Assembly: GCF_017304615.1 (NCBI RefSeq)
Contig: NZ_JAFKLZ010000001.1
Coordinates: 62,001 to 126,000 of the forward strand
From: Sphingomonas sp.
GTDB taxonomy: Bacteria > Pseudomonadota > Alphaproteobacteria > Sphingomonadales > Sphingomonadaceae
Reading direction: 5' to 3'
Length of the DNA stretch: 64,000 bases
Translations under genes and position numbers: made by a program
Notes under the pieces: generated by a model
Database searches by the model: none
What the model saw: only the letters and a program-made list of their open reading frames with translations
What the model was told of the DNA's origin: nothing
Shown: positions 28,360-36,804 of the stretch, in pieces
Layout of the letters: each line of letters starts with the position of its first letter
Numbering within the stretch: position 1 is the stretch's first letter

Positions 28360-28773
28360 ATGGCTATCCTCGATGCGATCGTCGGTCCGATTGCCGGGCT
28401 ACTCGACAAGCTGATCCCAGACCCCAAGGCGCGCGACGAGGCCAAGCTCAAGCTGCTCGCCTTGCAGGGCAGCCAGGAGATGGAGGCGACGCGCACGCAG
28501 ATTTCCGCGATCCTAGCAGAGGCGCAGTCCGTTGACCCCTGGACCAGCCGGGCGCGGCCGAGCTTTCTCTATGTGATGTATGCGCTGTTGCTCTGGGCGA
28601 TTCCGATGGGGCTGATCGCGGCGGTGCAGCCGCAAATGGCGAGGGACATCGCGGCCGGCATGAACGCCTATCTCAACGGAATCCCGGAGCCGCTCTATGC
28701 GCTCTTCGGGACCGGTTACCTTGGTTACACCGTCGCGCGGCAATGGGGGAAAGCCAAGGGGGTCGACAAGTGA
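28360..28773 (+). CDS. 3-TM holin family protein (gene-transfer-agent type)
   Basis: 137 residues. An N-terminal amphipathic section (LDKLIPDPKARDEAKLKLLALQ) is followed by SRARPSFLYVMYALLLW and two further hydrophobic stretches, matching the GTA_holin_3TM family that releases gene transfer agents or phage from the cell. The ATG follows AAGGAG. No endolysin or capsid genes are nearby, so it is either a detached release gene of a GTA encoded elsewhere or a lone phage remnant. Confidence 0.8.
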   Translation: MAILDAIVGPIAGLLDKLIPDPKARDEAKLKLLALQGSQEMEATRTQISAILAEAQSVDPWTSRARPSFLYVMYALLLWAIPMGLIAAVQPQMARDIAAGMNAYLNGIPEPLYALFGTGYLGYTVARQWGKAKGVDK

Positions 28774-28888
28774 TCGCTTGGACGCGGCGTCCCATATCAA
28801 GTGAGCCGTAGGGGGTATCAGTCGCCGAGCTAGCGGCATGCTCCAAATACAGTGACGTTCGTGAAACTTGGGAGCGGCGCATCCCGGG

Positions 28889-28924
28889 CAAAAGAAAACC
28901 GCGGCGACCTTTCGGTCACCGCGG
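28889..28924 (-). terminator. terminator of the PEP-CTERM gene
   Basis: Eleven-pair GC-rich stem (28899-28909 with 28914-28924, one wobble) and a four-base loop. On the minus strand it is followed by TTTTCTTTT, about 40 bases after the PEP-CTERM stop. Confidence 0.85.
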
Positions 28925-28963
28925 CAATCTTTCCCATGATCGACCCGAAGGTCGATCGCGGTC

Positions 28964-29629
28964 TTAGGCGAAGCGGACGCGCGGCGTCTGACGACGCGTG
29001 CGGAGCAGGCCGCCCATCGCGCCGAAGCCGAGGAGCATCAGGCCCCAGGTCGCCGGCTCCGGAACCGCCGTCAGGTTGGCAGTGCCGTTGAAGTTCGAGC
29101 CGTTGCCGCCCGTGAAGTTCAGGCTGTACTTGACCGTCTCCGACCAAGGACCCGCCACCGAGATGGCGTTGCCTGCGCTGAGAACGCCGGGGCCGGTGAA
29201 GACACCCTGCTGCAGCTGCGTGCCCGAGAACAGCGCGTTGGCGGCGCTGTAGTACGAGGTCAGCGTGGCCGTCGCACCCGAAATGGTGTTCGAGGTCAGC
29301 GTGCTGAGCAGACCGTTGGTGGCCGACGTGATGCCCTGCTGCGTGATGTACACGTCGATCAGAGCGTTGGAGCCACCCTGGCTCTGGATGTTGATCGACT
29401 GCGTGAGCAGCGTCGCCGCCGAGAGCAGCGGATTGCCGGTCGCGCCGACATTGTAGAAATAGCCGCCGGTGGTCGTGTTGTAGTTGACCGAACCGGTGCC
29501 GCCGTCGCAGCCAACGTTGGTGATGGCGCCGCCGTTAACGGCGATGCCGATGCAGATGGTCGCATTGGCGGCCGGCGCCAGCGCGATGGTGGCCACCGTG
29601 GCCGCCAAACCGAGTACAAAACGCTTCAT
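28964..29629 (-). CDS. PEPxxWA-CTERM exosortase-sorted protein, 221 aa
   Basis: Secreted protein with signal peptide (MKRFVLGLAATVATIALAP...NA), a Ser/Thr/Gly/Asn-rich body, and the C-terminal sorting signal VPEPATWGLMLLGFGAMGG followed by RTRRQ. Such proteins are processed by exosortase/archaeosortase systems at the membrane. The ATG at 29629 follows GAGGGGAA. The body resembles no enzyme; a surface or matrix role is likely. Confidence 0.92.
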   Translation of the reverse strand: MKRFVLGLAATVATIALAPAANATICIGIAVNGGAITNVGCDGGTGSVNYNTTTGGYFYNVGATGNPLLSAATLLTQSINIQSQGGSNALIDVYITQQGITSATNGLLSTLTSNTISGATATLTSYYSAANALFSGTQLQQGVFTGPGVLSAGNAISVAGPWSETVKYSLNFTGGNGSNFNGTANLTAVPEPATWGLMLLGFGAMGGLLRTRRQTPRVRFA

Positions 29630-30031
29630 TAGTATTCCCCTCTTCAATCTCAAAACATCGGTTGCGACGGGCCGCCCTCTGGATGGGGCGAATCGCGTTT
29701 GATCCCATTAACACCCTATTAATCTTTCGAAGCAGGTCAATTGCGGGGAATCCCGGCATGGGACAGATCGGTGCTGTTTTTGGGCAGATTCCTCAAGATT
29801 CCAGTGCCTTGATAAAACCACCCCCGGGAAGAATCTTTTCCATTAACTTACATTAAGTTCCTGTGGCGACTTGCCACGACTGTTGTGTGTTACGGAACCA
29901 CGAAGACTAGGTTTCAATAGAATTGCACAAATACGACATCGCCCCGTGGTAGCGAACAGTAAACGGTCGATATCGGCTTGGTCGTGGTCCGAACGAACGC
30001 TCGCACTTGGGAGACGAATCCACCGTAACGA
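29630..30031. other. intergenic region, A/T-rich promoter region
   Basis: About 400 bases upstream of the PEP-CTERM gene and downstream of the Yip1 gene, with several A/T-rich tracts (for example around 29705-29730 and 29840-29860). It should hold the PEP-CTERM promoter. No gene or repeat recognised. Confidence 0.4.
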
Positions 30032-30775
30032 TCACCCCTTTGCTGCGGGCTTGCCGGTTTCGATAGTCGTCGCGCCGATCGTCAGGGTGCCGCCGGGCGT
30101 GGTGATGCTGGAGGCAGGGCTCATCGCGAACATCGTCGACGCGAGCGCCGCCGCGACCGCGATGACCACCCAATTGACGACGATACCGACAACCACCGCG
30201 ACCACGACATAGACCGGTCGCTGATCGTCCGGCACCTTCATCATCACCGGCACGCCAACCCAGAACAGGTAGACGCTGTACAATCCCAGGATCGCCAGCG
30301 GCGCGGTCGGCCAGGTGAGCTGGAATATCCCGCACAGCCAGGCCGCGGTTGCGGAGAAGGCGACGAGTTTCAGTGCGGCGATCGGGTTCTTCGTCCCCTT
30401 GAAACTGGGGGCGAGTGCGTCGAGCAGCAAACTCCACAGCCATACGCCCAGCATGGACAACCCGATGGCGATCACCGCCTGGACGATCGAACCGACCAGC
30501 GACGGGCGGAAGCTGACCCCGAACAGCGTCAGCGGAAACAGGATGTTGCGGATCAGCCCGGCGATCGGGCCGATCGCGGCCAGCGGCAGCACCCAGCTCG
30601 TCATGACGCCCTGCACCGTCATCGGCTCGGCCTCGATCGCCGGCCATTCGGCGGCGGGGCTCATCAGCAAGCGCTTGATCCGATCGATCATGTTGCGCGC
30701 CGCGGGCGGCGGTCCGGGAGGGGGTGGAGTCGGCGCCGCTGTTTCGGGCGTGTCGTTGGGAAATTCGCTGGCCAT
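30032..30775 (-). CDS. Yip1-domain membrane protein, 247 aa
   Basis: N-terminal Pro-rich cytoplasmic part (PTPPPPGPPPAARN) then a Yip1 domain with about five membrane segments, including GLSMLGVWLWSLLLDALAPSF and GLYSVYLFWVGVPVMMKVP, typical of the family. Function in bacteria is unclear. The ATG at 30775 follows GAAGGGGGAA; an extension to 30865 runs into the repeat region and is rejected. Confidence 0.88.
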   Translation of the reverse strand: MASEFPNDTPETAAPTPPPPGPPPAARNMIDRIKRLLMSPAAEWPAIEAEPMTVQGVMTSWVLPLAAIGPIAGLIRNILFPLTLFGVSFRPSLVGSIVQAVIAIGLSMLGVWLWSLLLDALAPSFKGTKNPIAALKLVAFSATAAWLCGIFQLTWPTAPLAILGLYSVYLFWVGVPVMMKVPDDQRPVYVVVAVVVGIVVNWVVIAVAAALASTMFAMSPASSITTPGGTLTIGATTIETGKPAAKG

Positions 30776-30867
30776 GATCGTTCCCCCTTCTATCGCGGGC
30801 GCCGCCCGCATGTCGGCAGCGACCATGCAACCGGCCCCCGCGGATTGATTGGACAGGAGCGACATTG

Positions 30868-30933
30868 CGCCGCGCTGTCGCGCAGAGCAACCTCAAACGG
30901 CGCCGCGCTGTTGCGCAGAGCAACCTCAATCGG
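30868..30933. repeat. 33-base tandem duplication upstream of hslV
   Basis: Two adjacent 33-base units (30868-30900, 30901-30933) differ at two positions. They lie in the divergent gap between the Yip1 gene and hslV, ending 42 bases before the hslV ATG, so they probably overlap the promoter or leader of hslVU. Confidence 0.9.
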
Positions 30934-30975
30934 CCATCTGTTGCGCGGGTGAAACCGATGCCTACATGCACGGCC

Positions 30976-31527
30976 ATGAGTGACACTATCAAATGGCACG
31001 GCACCACCATCCTGTCGGTGCGCAAGAACGGCAAGGTGATCGTGATCGGCGACGGCCAGGTTTCGGCGGGGCAGACCGTGATGAAACCCAATGCGAAGAA
31101 GGTCCGGCGGCTGGGCGACGGCAGCGTGATCGGCGGGTTCGCCGGCGCGACCGCCGACGCGTTCACCCTTTTCGAACGTCTGGAGGCGAAGCTGGAGCGC
31201 GCCAACGGCCAGCTGATGCGCGCCGCGGTCGAGCTCGCCAAGGACTGGCGGACCGACAAGTATCTTCGCAACCTGGAGGCGATGATGATCGTCGCCGACA
31301 AGGAAGTGACGCTGATCCTGACCGGCAATGGCGACGTGCTGGAGCCGGAGAACGGCGTCGCGGCGATCGGCTCCGGCGGCAATTACGCGCTCGCCGCCGC
31401 GCGCGCCCTGGTCGAATACGAGGAAGACGCCGAGACGATCTGCCGCAAGGCGATGGCGCTCGCCGCCGACCTCTGCGTCTACACCAACGACCGCGTCACG
31501 GTCGAAGCGCTCGACAGCGTCAACTGA
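30976..31527 (+). CDS. hslV: HslV, ATP-dependent protease subunit
   Basis: Threonine protease of the HslUV (ClpQY) complex, 183 residues. The catalytic Thr is at [10 protein letters not shown] (residue 10 or 11), exposed after removal of a short propeptide as in other alphaproteobacteria. [17 protein letters not shown] and [13 protein letters not shown] are family motifs. It lies 16 bases before hslU in the same operon. Confidence 0.96.
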   Translation: MSDTIKWHGTTILSVRKNGKVIVIGDGQVSAGQTVMKPNAKKVRRLGDGSVIGGFAGATADAFTLFERLEAKLERANGQLMRAAVELAKDWRTDKYLRNLEAMMIVADKEVTLILTGNGDVLEPENGVAAIGSGGNYALAAARALVEYEEDAETICRKAMALAADLCVYTNDRVTVEALDSVN

Positions 31528-31543
31528 TTTTCAAAGAGACACC

Positions 31544-32836
31544 ATGAACGATTCCCTGACTCCCAAAGCCATCGTCGCTGCGCTCGACGCGCACATCATC
31601 GGCCAGACCGACGCCAAGAAGGCCGTTGCGGTCGCGCTGCGCAATCGCTGGCGGCGGCAACGGCTCGGCGCCGATCTGCGCGACGAAGTAACGCCCAAGA
31701 ATATCCTGATGATCGGCCCGACGGGATGCGGCAAGACCGAGATCAGCCGCCGCCTGGCGAAGCTGGCCGACGCGCCGTTCGTCAAGGTTGAGGCGACCAA
31801 GTTCACCGAGGTCGGCTATGTCGGCCGCGACGTCGAGCAGATCGCGCGTGACCTGGTCGAGGAAGCGATCCGGCTGGAAAAGGAACGCCGCCGCTCGGCG
31901 GTGAAGGACAAGGCGGAGGAAGCGGCGATGAACCGCCTGCTCGACGCGCTGACCGGCAAGGATTCGTCGACCGCCACGCGTGAGGCGTTCAAGCAGCGGT
32001 TCCGCGACGGCGTGCTCGACGCGACCGAGATCGAGATCGAACTCGAAGCCGCGCCGCAAATGCCGTTCGACATCCCCGGCGCGGGGCCGCAGATGATCAA
32101 TCTCGGCGAGATGATGAAGGGGTTCGGCGGCCCGCAATTGAAGCGCCGCAAGCTGACCGTGCCGATGGCGTGGGACAAGCTGGTCGAGGAAGAGGCCGAC
32201 AAGCGCCTCGACCAGGACGAGGTATCGCGCCAGGCGCTGGCCGATGCGGAAGCCAACGGCATCGTCTTCCTCGACGAGATCGACAAGATCGCGGTCAGCG
32301 ACGTGCGCGGCGGATCGGTCAGTCGCGAGGGCGTTCAGCGCGACTTGCTCCCGCTGATCGAGGGCACCACGGTAGCCACCAAATACGGGCCGATGAAGAC
32401 CGACCACATCCTGTTCATCGCGTCGGGCGCGTTCCACGTCGCGAAGCCGTCGGACCTGCTGCCCGAGCTGCAGGGCCGCCTGCCGATCCGCGTCGAGCTG
32501 AAGGGCCTGACCGAGGACGATTTCGTCGCGATCCTGTCCGACACCAAGGCGTCATTGCCCGAGCAATACAAGGCGCTGATCGGCACCGAGGGCGTGACGA
32601 TCGATTTCACCGACGACGGCATCCGCGCGGTCGCCCGGATCGCGGCCGAAGTGAACGGCGCGATCGAGAATATCGGCGCGCGGCGGCTGCAGACGGTGAT
32701 GGAAAAGCTGCTCGAGGACGTCAGCTTCGACGCGGAGGATCGCGCCGGTACGTCGCTGACGATCGACGCTGCCTATGTGGAAAGCCAGCTCGCCAGCATC
32801 GCGCGCAACACCGACCTCAGCCGGTTCGTGCTCTAA
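31544..32836 (+). CDS. hslU: HslU, ATPase subunit of HslUV protease
   Basis: AAA+ unfoldase, 430 residues, that feeds proteins to HslV. Walker [10 protein letters not shown], the pore motif GYVGRD, Walker [11 protein letters not shown] and the sensor region [14 protein letters not shown] are present, with the I-domain insert around residues 110-230. The start at 31544 gives [15 protein letters not shown] as expected. The stop abuts the convergent downstream gene. Confidence 0.96.
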   Translation: MNDSLTPKAIVAALDAHIIGQTDAKKAVAVALRNRWRRQRLGADLRDEVTPKNILMIGPTGCGKTEISRRLAKLADAPFVKVEATKFTEVGYVGRDVEQIARDLVEEAIRLEKERRRSAVKDKAEEAAMNRLLDALTGKDSSTATREAFKQRFRDGVLDATEIEIELEAAPQMPFDIPGAGPQMINLGEMMKGFGGPQLKRRKLTVPMAWDKLVEEEADKRLDQDEVSRQALADAEANGIVFLDEIDKIAVSDVRGGSVSREGVQRDLLPLIEGTTVATKYGPMKTDHILFIASGAFHVAKPSDLLPELQGRLPIRVELKGLTEDDFVAILSDTKASLPEQYKALIGTEGVTIDFTDDGIRAVARIAAEVNGAIENIGARRLQTVMEKLLEDVSFDAEDRAGTSLTIDAAYVESQLASIARNTDLSRFVL

Positions 32837-33211
32837 CTATTTCGTCGGCAGATCGTACGGCGTGAACTTGCCCAGTCGGCAATAGGGGCCGGGAATGATC
32901 GATCCCGGCTCCTGCGCCCGGAAGCGGTCGTTGCGGCACAATTGGCTGCCAAAGACTTCGACGATCAGCGTCGCGGTCGGCCGCAGCCCGGGACATGTCC
33001 CCTCCAGATCGTTGCGCCAGATCCGCTTGAGCGACTGGCGGTAGAGGATCGTGCGGTTGTCGATAATATCCGGCCCCATGATCCGCGCCTGATCGACACA
33101 ATCGACGGGCGCGCCGGCGACGCGGCCCGCGAGCGGGTCCTTGGCCGGCGCGGCAGGCGCCGCGGAACCGGCGACCCCCGCCAGCAAGACCGGTAGGAGC
33201 GCGAGCCGCAT
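32837..33211 (-). CDS. secreted hypothetical protein, 124 aa (paralogue A)
   Basis: Signal peptide (MRLALLPVLLAGVAGSAAP). Cys-containing mature domain with VDCVDQARI, NRTILYRQ, QLCRNDRF and a C-terminal PGSIIPGPYCRLGKFTPY. It shares this architecture and the final motif with the next gene (33213-33629), so the two are tandem paralogues. Periplasmic, function unknown. The stop abuts hslU. Confidence 0.75.
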   Translation of the reverse strand: MRLALLPVLLAGVAGSAAPAAPAKDPLAGRVAGAPVDCVDQARIMGPDIIDNRTILYRQSLKRIWRNDLEGTCPGLRPTATLIVEVFGSQLCRNDRFRAQEPGSIIPGPYCRLGKFTPYDLPTK

Positions 33212-33212
33212 C

Positions 33213-33629
33213 CTATTTGCGATAGGCGGTGAACGACCCAAGCGCGCAACTACCGCTTGGGACGGTCGATCCCGGTGTCACGGTGCGCCCGATGTCACCG
33301 CGGCACAGGCGGCCCGCATTCGACCTCGTGATCAGAATGTCGCCGCGTTCCACTGCTTCGCAGCCGCCACCGGTGTCGTTGACGTAGATCAGCCTGTCGC
33401 TGACGCGATACACCAAGGCAGGACCATAAGCCGACAGCGACGCGGGCGCCGTGCGGTAATTGTCGAGGCAGTCGGTTTTCTCGGCCGGGCTCAGCCCCGC
33501 GAGTTGCTTGCCGAGCGCCGCGCGATCGGCTTCGGCGCGGGCCTGCGCACGCGCGGTTTCGGCGGGGGACATCGCGCAGCCGGTCAGCGCCAGCGCGGTT
33601 AGGGCTATCGTGGGAACAAGGACACGCAT
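33213..33629 (-). CDS. lipoprotein-like hypothetical protein, 138 aa (paralogue B)
   Basis: Lipoprotein signal with lipobox ALALTGCAM, then a charged helix (ARAQARAEADRAALGKQ) and a domain with DCLDNYRTA, RLIYVNDTGGGC, RLCRGDIG and PGSTVPSGSCALGSFTAY. The ATG at 33629 is preceded by GGAG. The C-terminal domain is similar to the downstream paralogue one base away, which together suggest an operon made by duplication. Confidence 0.75.
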   Translation of the reverse strand: MRVLVPTIALTALALTGCAMSPAETARAQARAEADRAALGKQLAGLSPAEKTDCLDNYRTAPASLSAYGPALVYRVSDRLIYVNDTGGGCEAVERGDILITRSNAGRLCRGDIGRTVTPGSTVPSGSCALGSFTAYRK

Positions 33630-33681
33630 CGGCGACTCCATCGCATCAACCCCCTATTGTGGAGATATAACGCGCTGGAGC

Positions 33682-34407
33682 TCAAAAAGCATCCTTGGCG
33701 GCGCGGCGTTCGGCAAATTGCTCCACCGACGTCGCGCGCATGAAAGGGTTGGTCGCGCGTTCCTCGCCGATCGAGGTCGGGACGGTCGGCTCACCCTTTT
33801 CGCGCATCAGCTCGACCGTGACGAGGCGCTGGGCAATGGCGTCATTGTCGGGCTCGGCGACATGCGCGAACCTGGCGTTCGAAAGGGTGTATTCGTGCGC
33901 GCAATAGACCTGCGTCTCCCGCGGCAACTTGGCGAGCCGTTGCAGATTGGTGTGCATCTGCTCGGCGGTTCCTTCGAAAAGCCGCCCGCATCCCATCGCG
34001 AACAACGTGTCGCCAGGGAACAGCGCGGCGTCGTCGGCGAAGTAATAAGTGATGTGTCCTGCCGTGTGCGCCGGCGTCTCCAGCACGCTCGCGACATGAT
34101 TGCCGATCGTCACCGTATCGCCCTCCGCAACCAGCCGGTCGGCGGTCGGGATCTTCGCGGACTCGGCGGCGGGGGCGATGACGTGCGCGCCCGTCGCCTC
34201 CTTGATCGCTTGGTTTCCCCCGGTGTGGTCGGGGTGCCAGTGCGTATTCCAGATCGCCGAGATCGTCCATCCGCGCCGCTCCGCCTCGGTCAGCACCGCG
34301 GTCGCCTCGCCGGGATCCACCACGATGGTTTTCTGGCTGTCGGGGTCGTGGACCAGCCAGATATAATTGTCGCTGAACGCGGGAATACGGACGATTTCCA
34401 GGGCCAT
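33682..34407 (-). CDS. gloB: hydroxyacylglutathione hydrolase (glyoxalase II)
   Basis: Metallo-beta-lactamase-fold enzyme, 241 residues, that hydrolyses S-lactoylglutathione to lactate and glutathione. The zinc motif is THWHPDHTGGN, with TPAHTAGHI, FPGDTLFAMGCGRLFEG and CAHEYTLSNARFA completing the site. The start overlaps the upstream nitronate monooxygenase stop (TGATG). Last gene of the glyoxalase operon. Confidence 0.95.
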   Translation of the reverse strand: MALEIVRIPAFSDNYIWLVHDPDSQKTIVVDPGEATAVLTEAERRGWTISAIWNTHWHPDHTGGNQAIKEATGAHVIAPAAESAKIPTADRLVAEGDTVTIGNHVASVLETPAHTAGHITYYFADDAALFPGDTLFAMGCGRLFEGTAEQMHTNLQRLAKLPRETQVYCAHEYTLSNARFAHVAEPDNDAIAQRLVTVELMREKGEPTVPTSIGEERATNPFMRATSVEQFAERRAAKDAF

Positions 34408-35450
34408 CAGGCGGTCTCCAGCAGGGAAAGAGTTTCGGCGGCGAGGCGACGAGTCAGCGCTTCGGCGGGTTCGGGGCGCACGCGCGCCGCGCCGGTCCCG
34501 GCCCAGAGCGGCGAATAATCGCCGCGGCCATCGGCTTCGGCCTTCGCGCGGAGCGGTGCGAGCGCGGCGCTTGCGTAGGGAAAGGGCGGGGCGGCGGGAT
34601 TGACCGGCCCGATCGCGTCGATCAGCCGGTTGCGCAGCCCGCGCGCGACGCCGCCCGAAAACAGGTTGGTGAACACCGTTTCCGTCGCGGTGCCGAGCAG
34701 CGCGCGGTGTGGCGCGCTGGCATTGCTTTCGGGTGACGCGAGAAAGGCTGTGCCGATCTGCACAGCACTCGCGCCTGCTTTCAGCGCCGCCGCAATCCCA
34801 ATCGCATCGACGATTCCGCCCGCCGCGATCGTCGGCACCGCGACCTCGACGCGCAAGAGGTCGGCGAGCGGCGTCGGCCGGTGGTGGCCGAGGAACCAGC
34901 CGGCATGGCCCCCGGCCTCGGCGCCCTGCAGGATGATCGCGTCCGCGTCGGCTTCGGCCAACCAGCGGACTTCGGCGGGCGTGGTGGCGTTGCCGACCAT
35001 CAAGGCGCCGGTGGCCATCACGCGCTCGATCAGGTCGGGGGAGGGCAGCCCGAAGTGGAAGCTGACGATGTCGGGTCGTACCGCCTCCACCGCTTCCGCC
35101 ATCATGGCGTCGAACGGCCGGCGGAGCGGCGGAGGCGGGGCAGGGTTCACCCCTTCGGCATCGTAGAATGGTTGGAGCAAGGCCCGCCACGCACTGTCAT
35201 CGGGCGCGGGGCCGAGACGGTGGCAGAAGAAGTTGAGGTTGAGCGGCCCGCTCGCTCTTGCGCGCACCTCGGCCGACTGTGCGATCACTTGCTCGGGCGT
35301 CAGCATTGCACAGGGCAACGATCCGATCGCACCGCCGCGCATCGCCGCGACGGCCAAAGCAACTCCGCTCGCCCCGGCCATCGGCGCCTGGACGATCGGG
35401 ACACTCGCGCCCGTCAGGTCCAGAAACCGGGGGTCGGGCCAGCCGCTCAC
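34407..35450 (-). CDS. nitronate monooxygenase / 2-nitropropane dioxygenase family
   Basis: FMN-dependent TIM-barrel enzyme, 347 residues. VPIVQAPMAGASG, LNLNFFCHR, ILQGAEAGGHAGWF and VPTIAAGGIVDA with GASAVQIGTAFL are the family's flavin-binding motifs. The GTG start is four bases after gloA and the stop overlaps gloB. It may detoxify nitronates; its place between gloA and gloB suggests a wider electrophile or aldehyde defence role. Confidence 0.92.
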   Translation of the reverse strand: MSGWPDPRFLDLTGASVPIVQAPMAGASGVALAVAAMRGGAIGSLPCAMLTPEQVIAQSAEVRARASGPLNLNFFCHRLGPAPDDSAWRALLQPFYDAEGVNPAPPPPLRRPFDAMMAEAVEAVRPDIVSFHFGLPSPDLIERVMATGALMVGNATTPAEVRWLAEADADAIILQGAEAGGHAGWFLGHHRPTPLADLLRVEVAVPTIAAGGIVDAIGIAAALKAGASAVQIGTAFLASPESNASAPHRALLGTATETVFTNLFSGGVARGLRNRLIDAIGPVNPAAPPFPYASAALAPLRAKAEADGRGDYSPLWAGTGAARVRPEPAEALTRRLAAETLSLLETA

Positions 35451-35454
35451 CGTC

Positions 35455-35904
35455 CTACCATTCGCCAGTATTCTGCATCGACGCCCAGGGCTCGGCAGGT
35501 TCCAGCACGCCGTCCTGCAGGATCTCGATCGAGATGTTGTCGGGGGTGCGCACGAACGCCATGTGGCCGTCGCGCGGGGGGCGGTTGATCGTGACGCCCG
35601 CGTCCATCAGCCGCTGGCACGTCTCGTAGATATTCTCGACGCGATAAGCGAGGTGCCCGAAATTGCGCCCGCCGGTATAGGTTTCGGTGCTGCCGTCTTC
35701 CGCCGGCCAGTTATAGGTCAGCTCGACCTCCGCCCGGCGCTTTTCGCCCAGTTCCGCATTGTCGTCGGGCGTGGCGAGGAAGATGAGCGTGAAGCGCCCC
35801 TTCTCGTTGTCGAACCGGCGCACTTCCTTGAGGCCGAGCAGTTCGAAGAATCTGACGGTCGCGTCCGGGTCGCTGACGCGGATCATCGTGTGGAGATAGT
35901 TCAT
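35455..35904 (-). CDS. gloA: lactoylglutathione lyase (glyoxalase I)
   Basis: VOC-fold enzyme, 149 residues, that turns the methylglyoxal-glutathione hemithioacetal into S-lactoylglutathione. [28 protein letters not shown]-like [25 protein letters not shown] and [14 protein letters not shown] carry the metal ligands His/Glu of the family. The ATG follows AAAGGGAG. First gene of the gloA-nmo-gloB operon. Confidence 0.94.
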   Translation of the reverse strand: MNYLHTMIRVSDPDATVRFFELLGLKEVRRFDNEKGRFTLIFLATPDDNAELGEKRRAEVELTYNWPAEDGSTETYTGGRNFGHLAYRVENIYETCQRLMDAGVTINRPPRDGHMAFVRTPDNISIEILQDGVLEPAEPWASMQNTGEW

Positions 35905-35968
35905 CTGGCGCGCTCCCTTTGGGTTGAGCGGGAGATAGGACTCCGGCTTCCGTCATACCACCCTTACC

Positions 35969-36041
35969 GTGCTCCGGCGCAGGCCGGAGCGCTGGAGAGG
36001 TCACGCGTCGGTTGCCAGCGCTCCGGCCTGCGCCGGAGCAC
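35969..36041. repeat. perfect 27-base inverted repeat (REP-like)
   Basis: Arms at 35969-35995 and 36015-36041 are perfect reverse complements around a 19-base loop. Each arm contains the nested palindromic core CTCCGGCGCAGGCCGGAG. It lies between the 5' end of gloA and the 3' end of the TPR gene. GC-rich hairpins of this kind resemble dispersed intergenic repeats I associate with sphingomonads. Confidence 0.92.
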
Positions 36042-36045
36042 CATA

Positions 36046-36804
36046 TTACTTGACGGGCGGTGCGGACACAGGCGCAGGCGCATCGAACTGTGCCAGCGCC
36101 GCTCGGGCGTTCTGGCCCGCGGAACTCGTCGGCGCGATCTTCACCGCGGCTTCCCACGCCCTCTTCGCCGCGTCGCCATCGCCCGCCATCGCGGCGATAT
36201 TGCCCGCCTCGAGTTGCACCGAGGCGTCGTCCGCGGACAGCTTGAGCGCTTGTGCGATGTCGTTCTGCGCGCGCGGCAAGTCCTTCGTCCGCCGCGCCAG
36301 CGTCGCCGACAACAGCCACGCCAGCGGGTCGTTCGGCGCGCTCTCCAGCGCCGCGTCGAGATCGGTCCGCGCGCCTGCCAGCTGCCCCGCCGCGACCAGC
36401 GACCGCGCGCGGTCGAGCAATGCTTCGCCCCTGTCTTGGCCCGCCAACGTCCCGCCTGCGAGCGCGTTGTTCAATGCGGCATAGGCCTTCACCGGCTCGC
36501 CCGTCGCCAGCCAGGCGTTGCCCGCCTGCGCCCAGTATCGCGTCGCGAGCGGGTCCTTTGCCGTCGCCGCCTCCTGCGCTGCTGCTTCGAACGCGATCGC
36601 GGCATCGCGCCACTTTTCCTGCATTGCATAGGCCAGACCCAGGCATTGCCGCGCCTTCGCCCCGCCACCCGCCAGCCGGAACCGTTCCGCCTCGTTCTGC
36701 GCGGCCTCAGCGTTGCTCGTCGCGAGGTCGAGGCACGCATGGTATCGCGCCTCCATCGGACCGTTCGTGTCGGCGGCTTGCAGCGCGAGGGGGAGGAGGA
36801 TCAT
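36046..36804 (-). CDS. TPR-repeat protein, 252 aa
   Basis: Helical tetratricopeptide-type scaffold with several Ala-rich helix pairs (AIAFEAAAQEAATAKD, ALLDRARSLVAAGQLAGARTD, AQNDIAQALKLSADDASVQ). The N-terminus MILLPLALQAADTNG looks like a short export signal. The C-terminus is Pro-rich. The ATG overlaps the hydrolase stop (TGATG), so it is translated after that gene. Probably a periplasmic scaffold; partner unknown. Confidence 0.8.
   Translation of the reverse strand: MILLPLALQAADTNGPMEARYHACLDLATSNAEAAQNEAERFRLAGGGAKARQCLGLAYAMQEKWRDAAIAFEAAAQEAATAKDPLATRYWAQAGNAWLATGEPVKAYAALNNALAGGTLAGQDRGEALLDRARSLVAAGQLAGARTDLDAALESAPNDPLAWLLSATLARRTKDLPRAQNDIAQALKLSADDASVQLEAGNIAAMAGDGDAAKRAWEAAVKIAPTSSAGQNARAALAQFDAPAPVSAPPVK

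Noticed and set aside
28360-28773. Prophage at the holin gene
   Set aside because: Neighbouring genes (mntH, PEP-CTERM protein, Yip1 protein, hslVU) are ordinary chromosomal genes and no other phage gene is seen.
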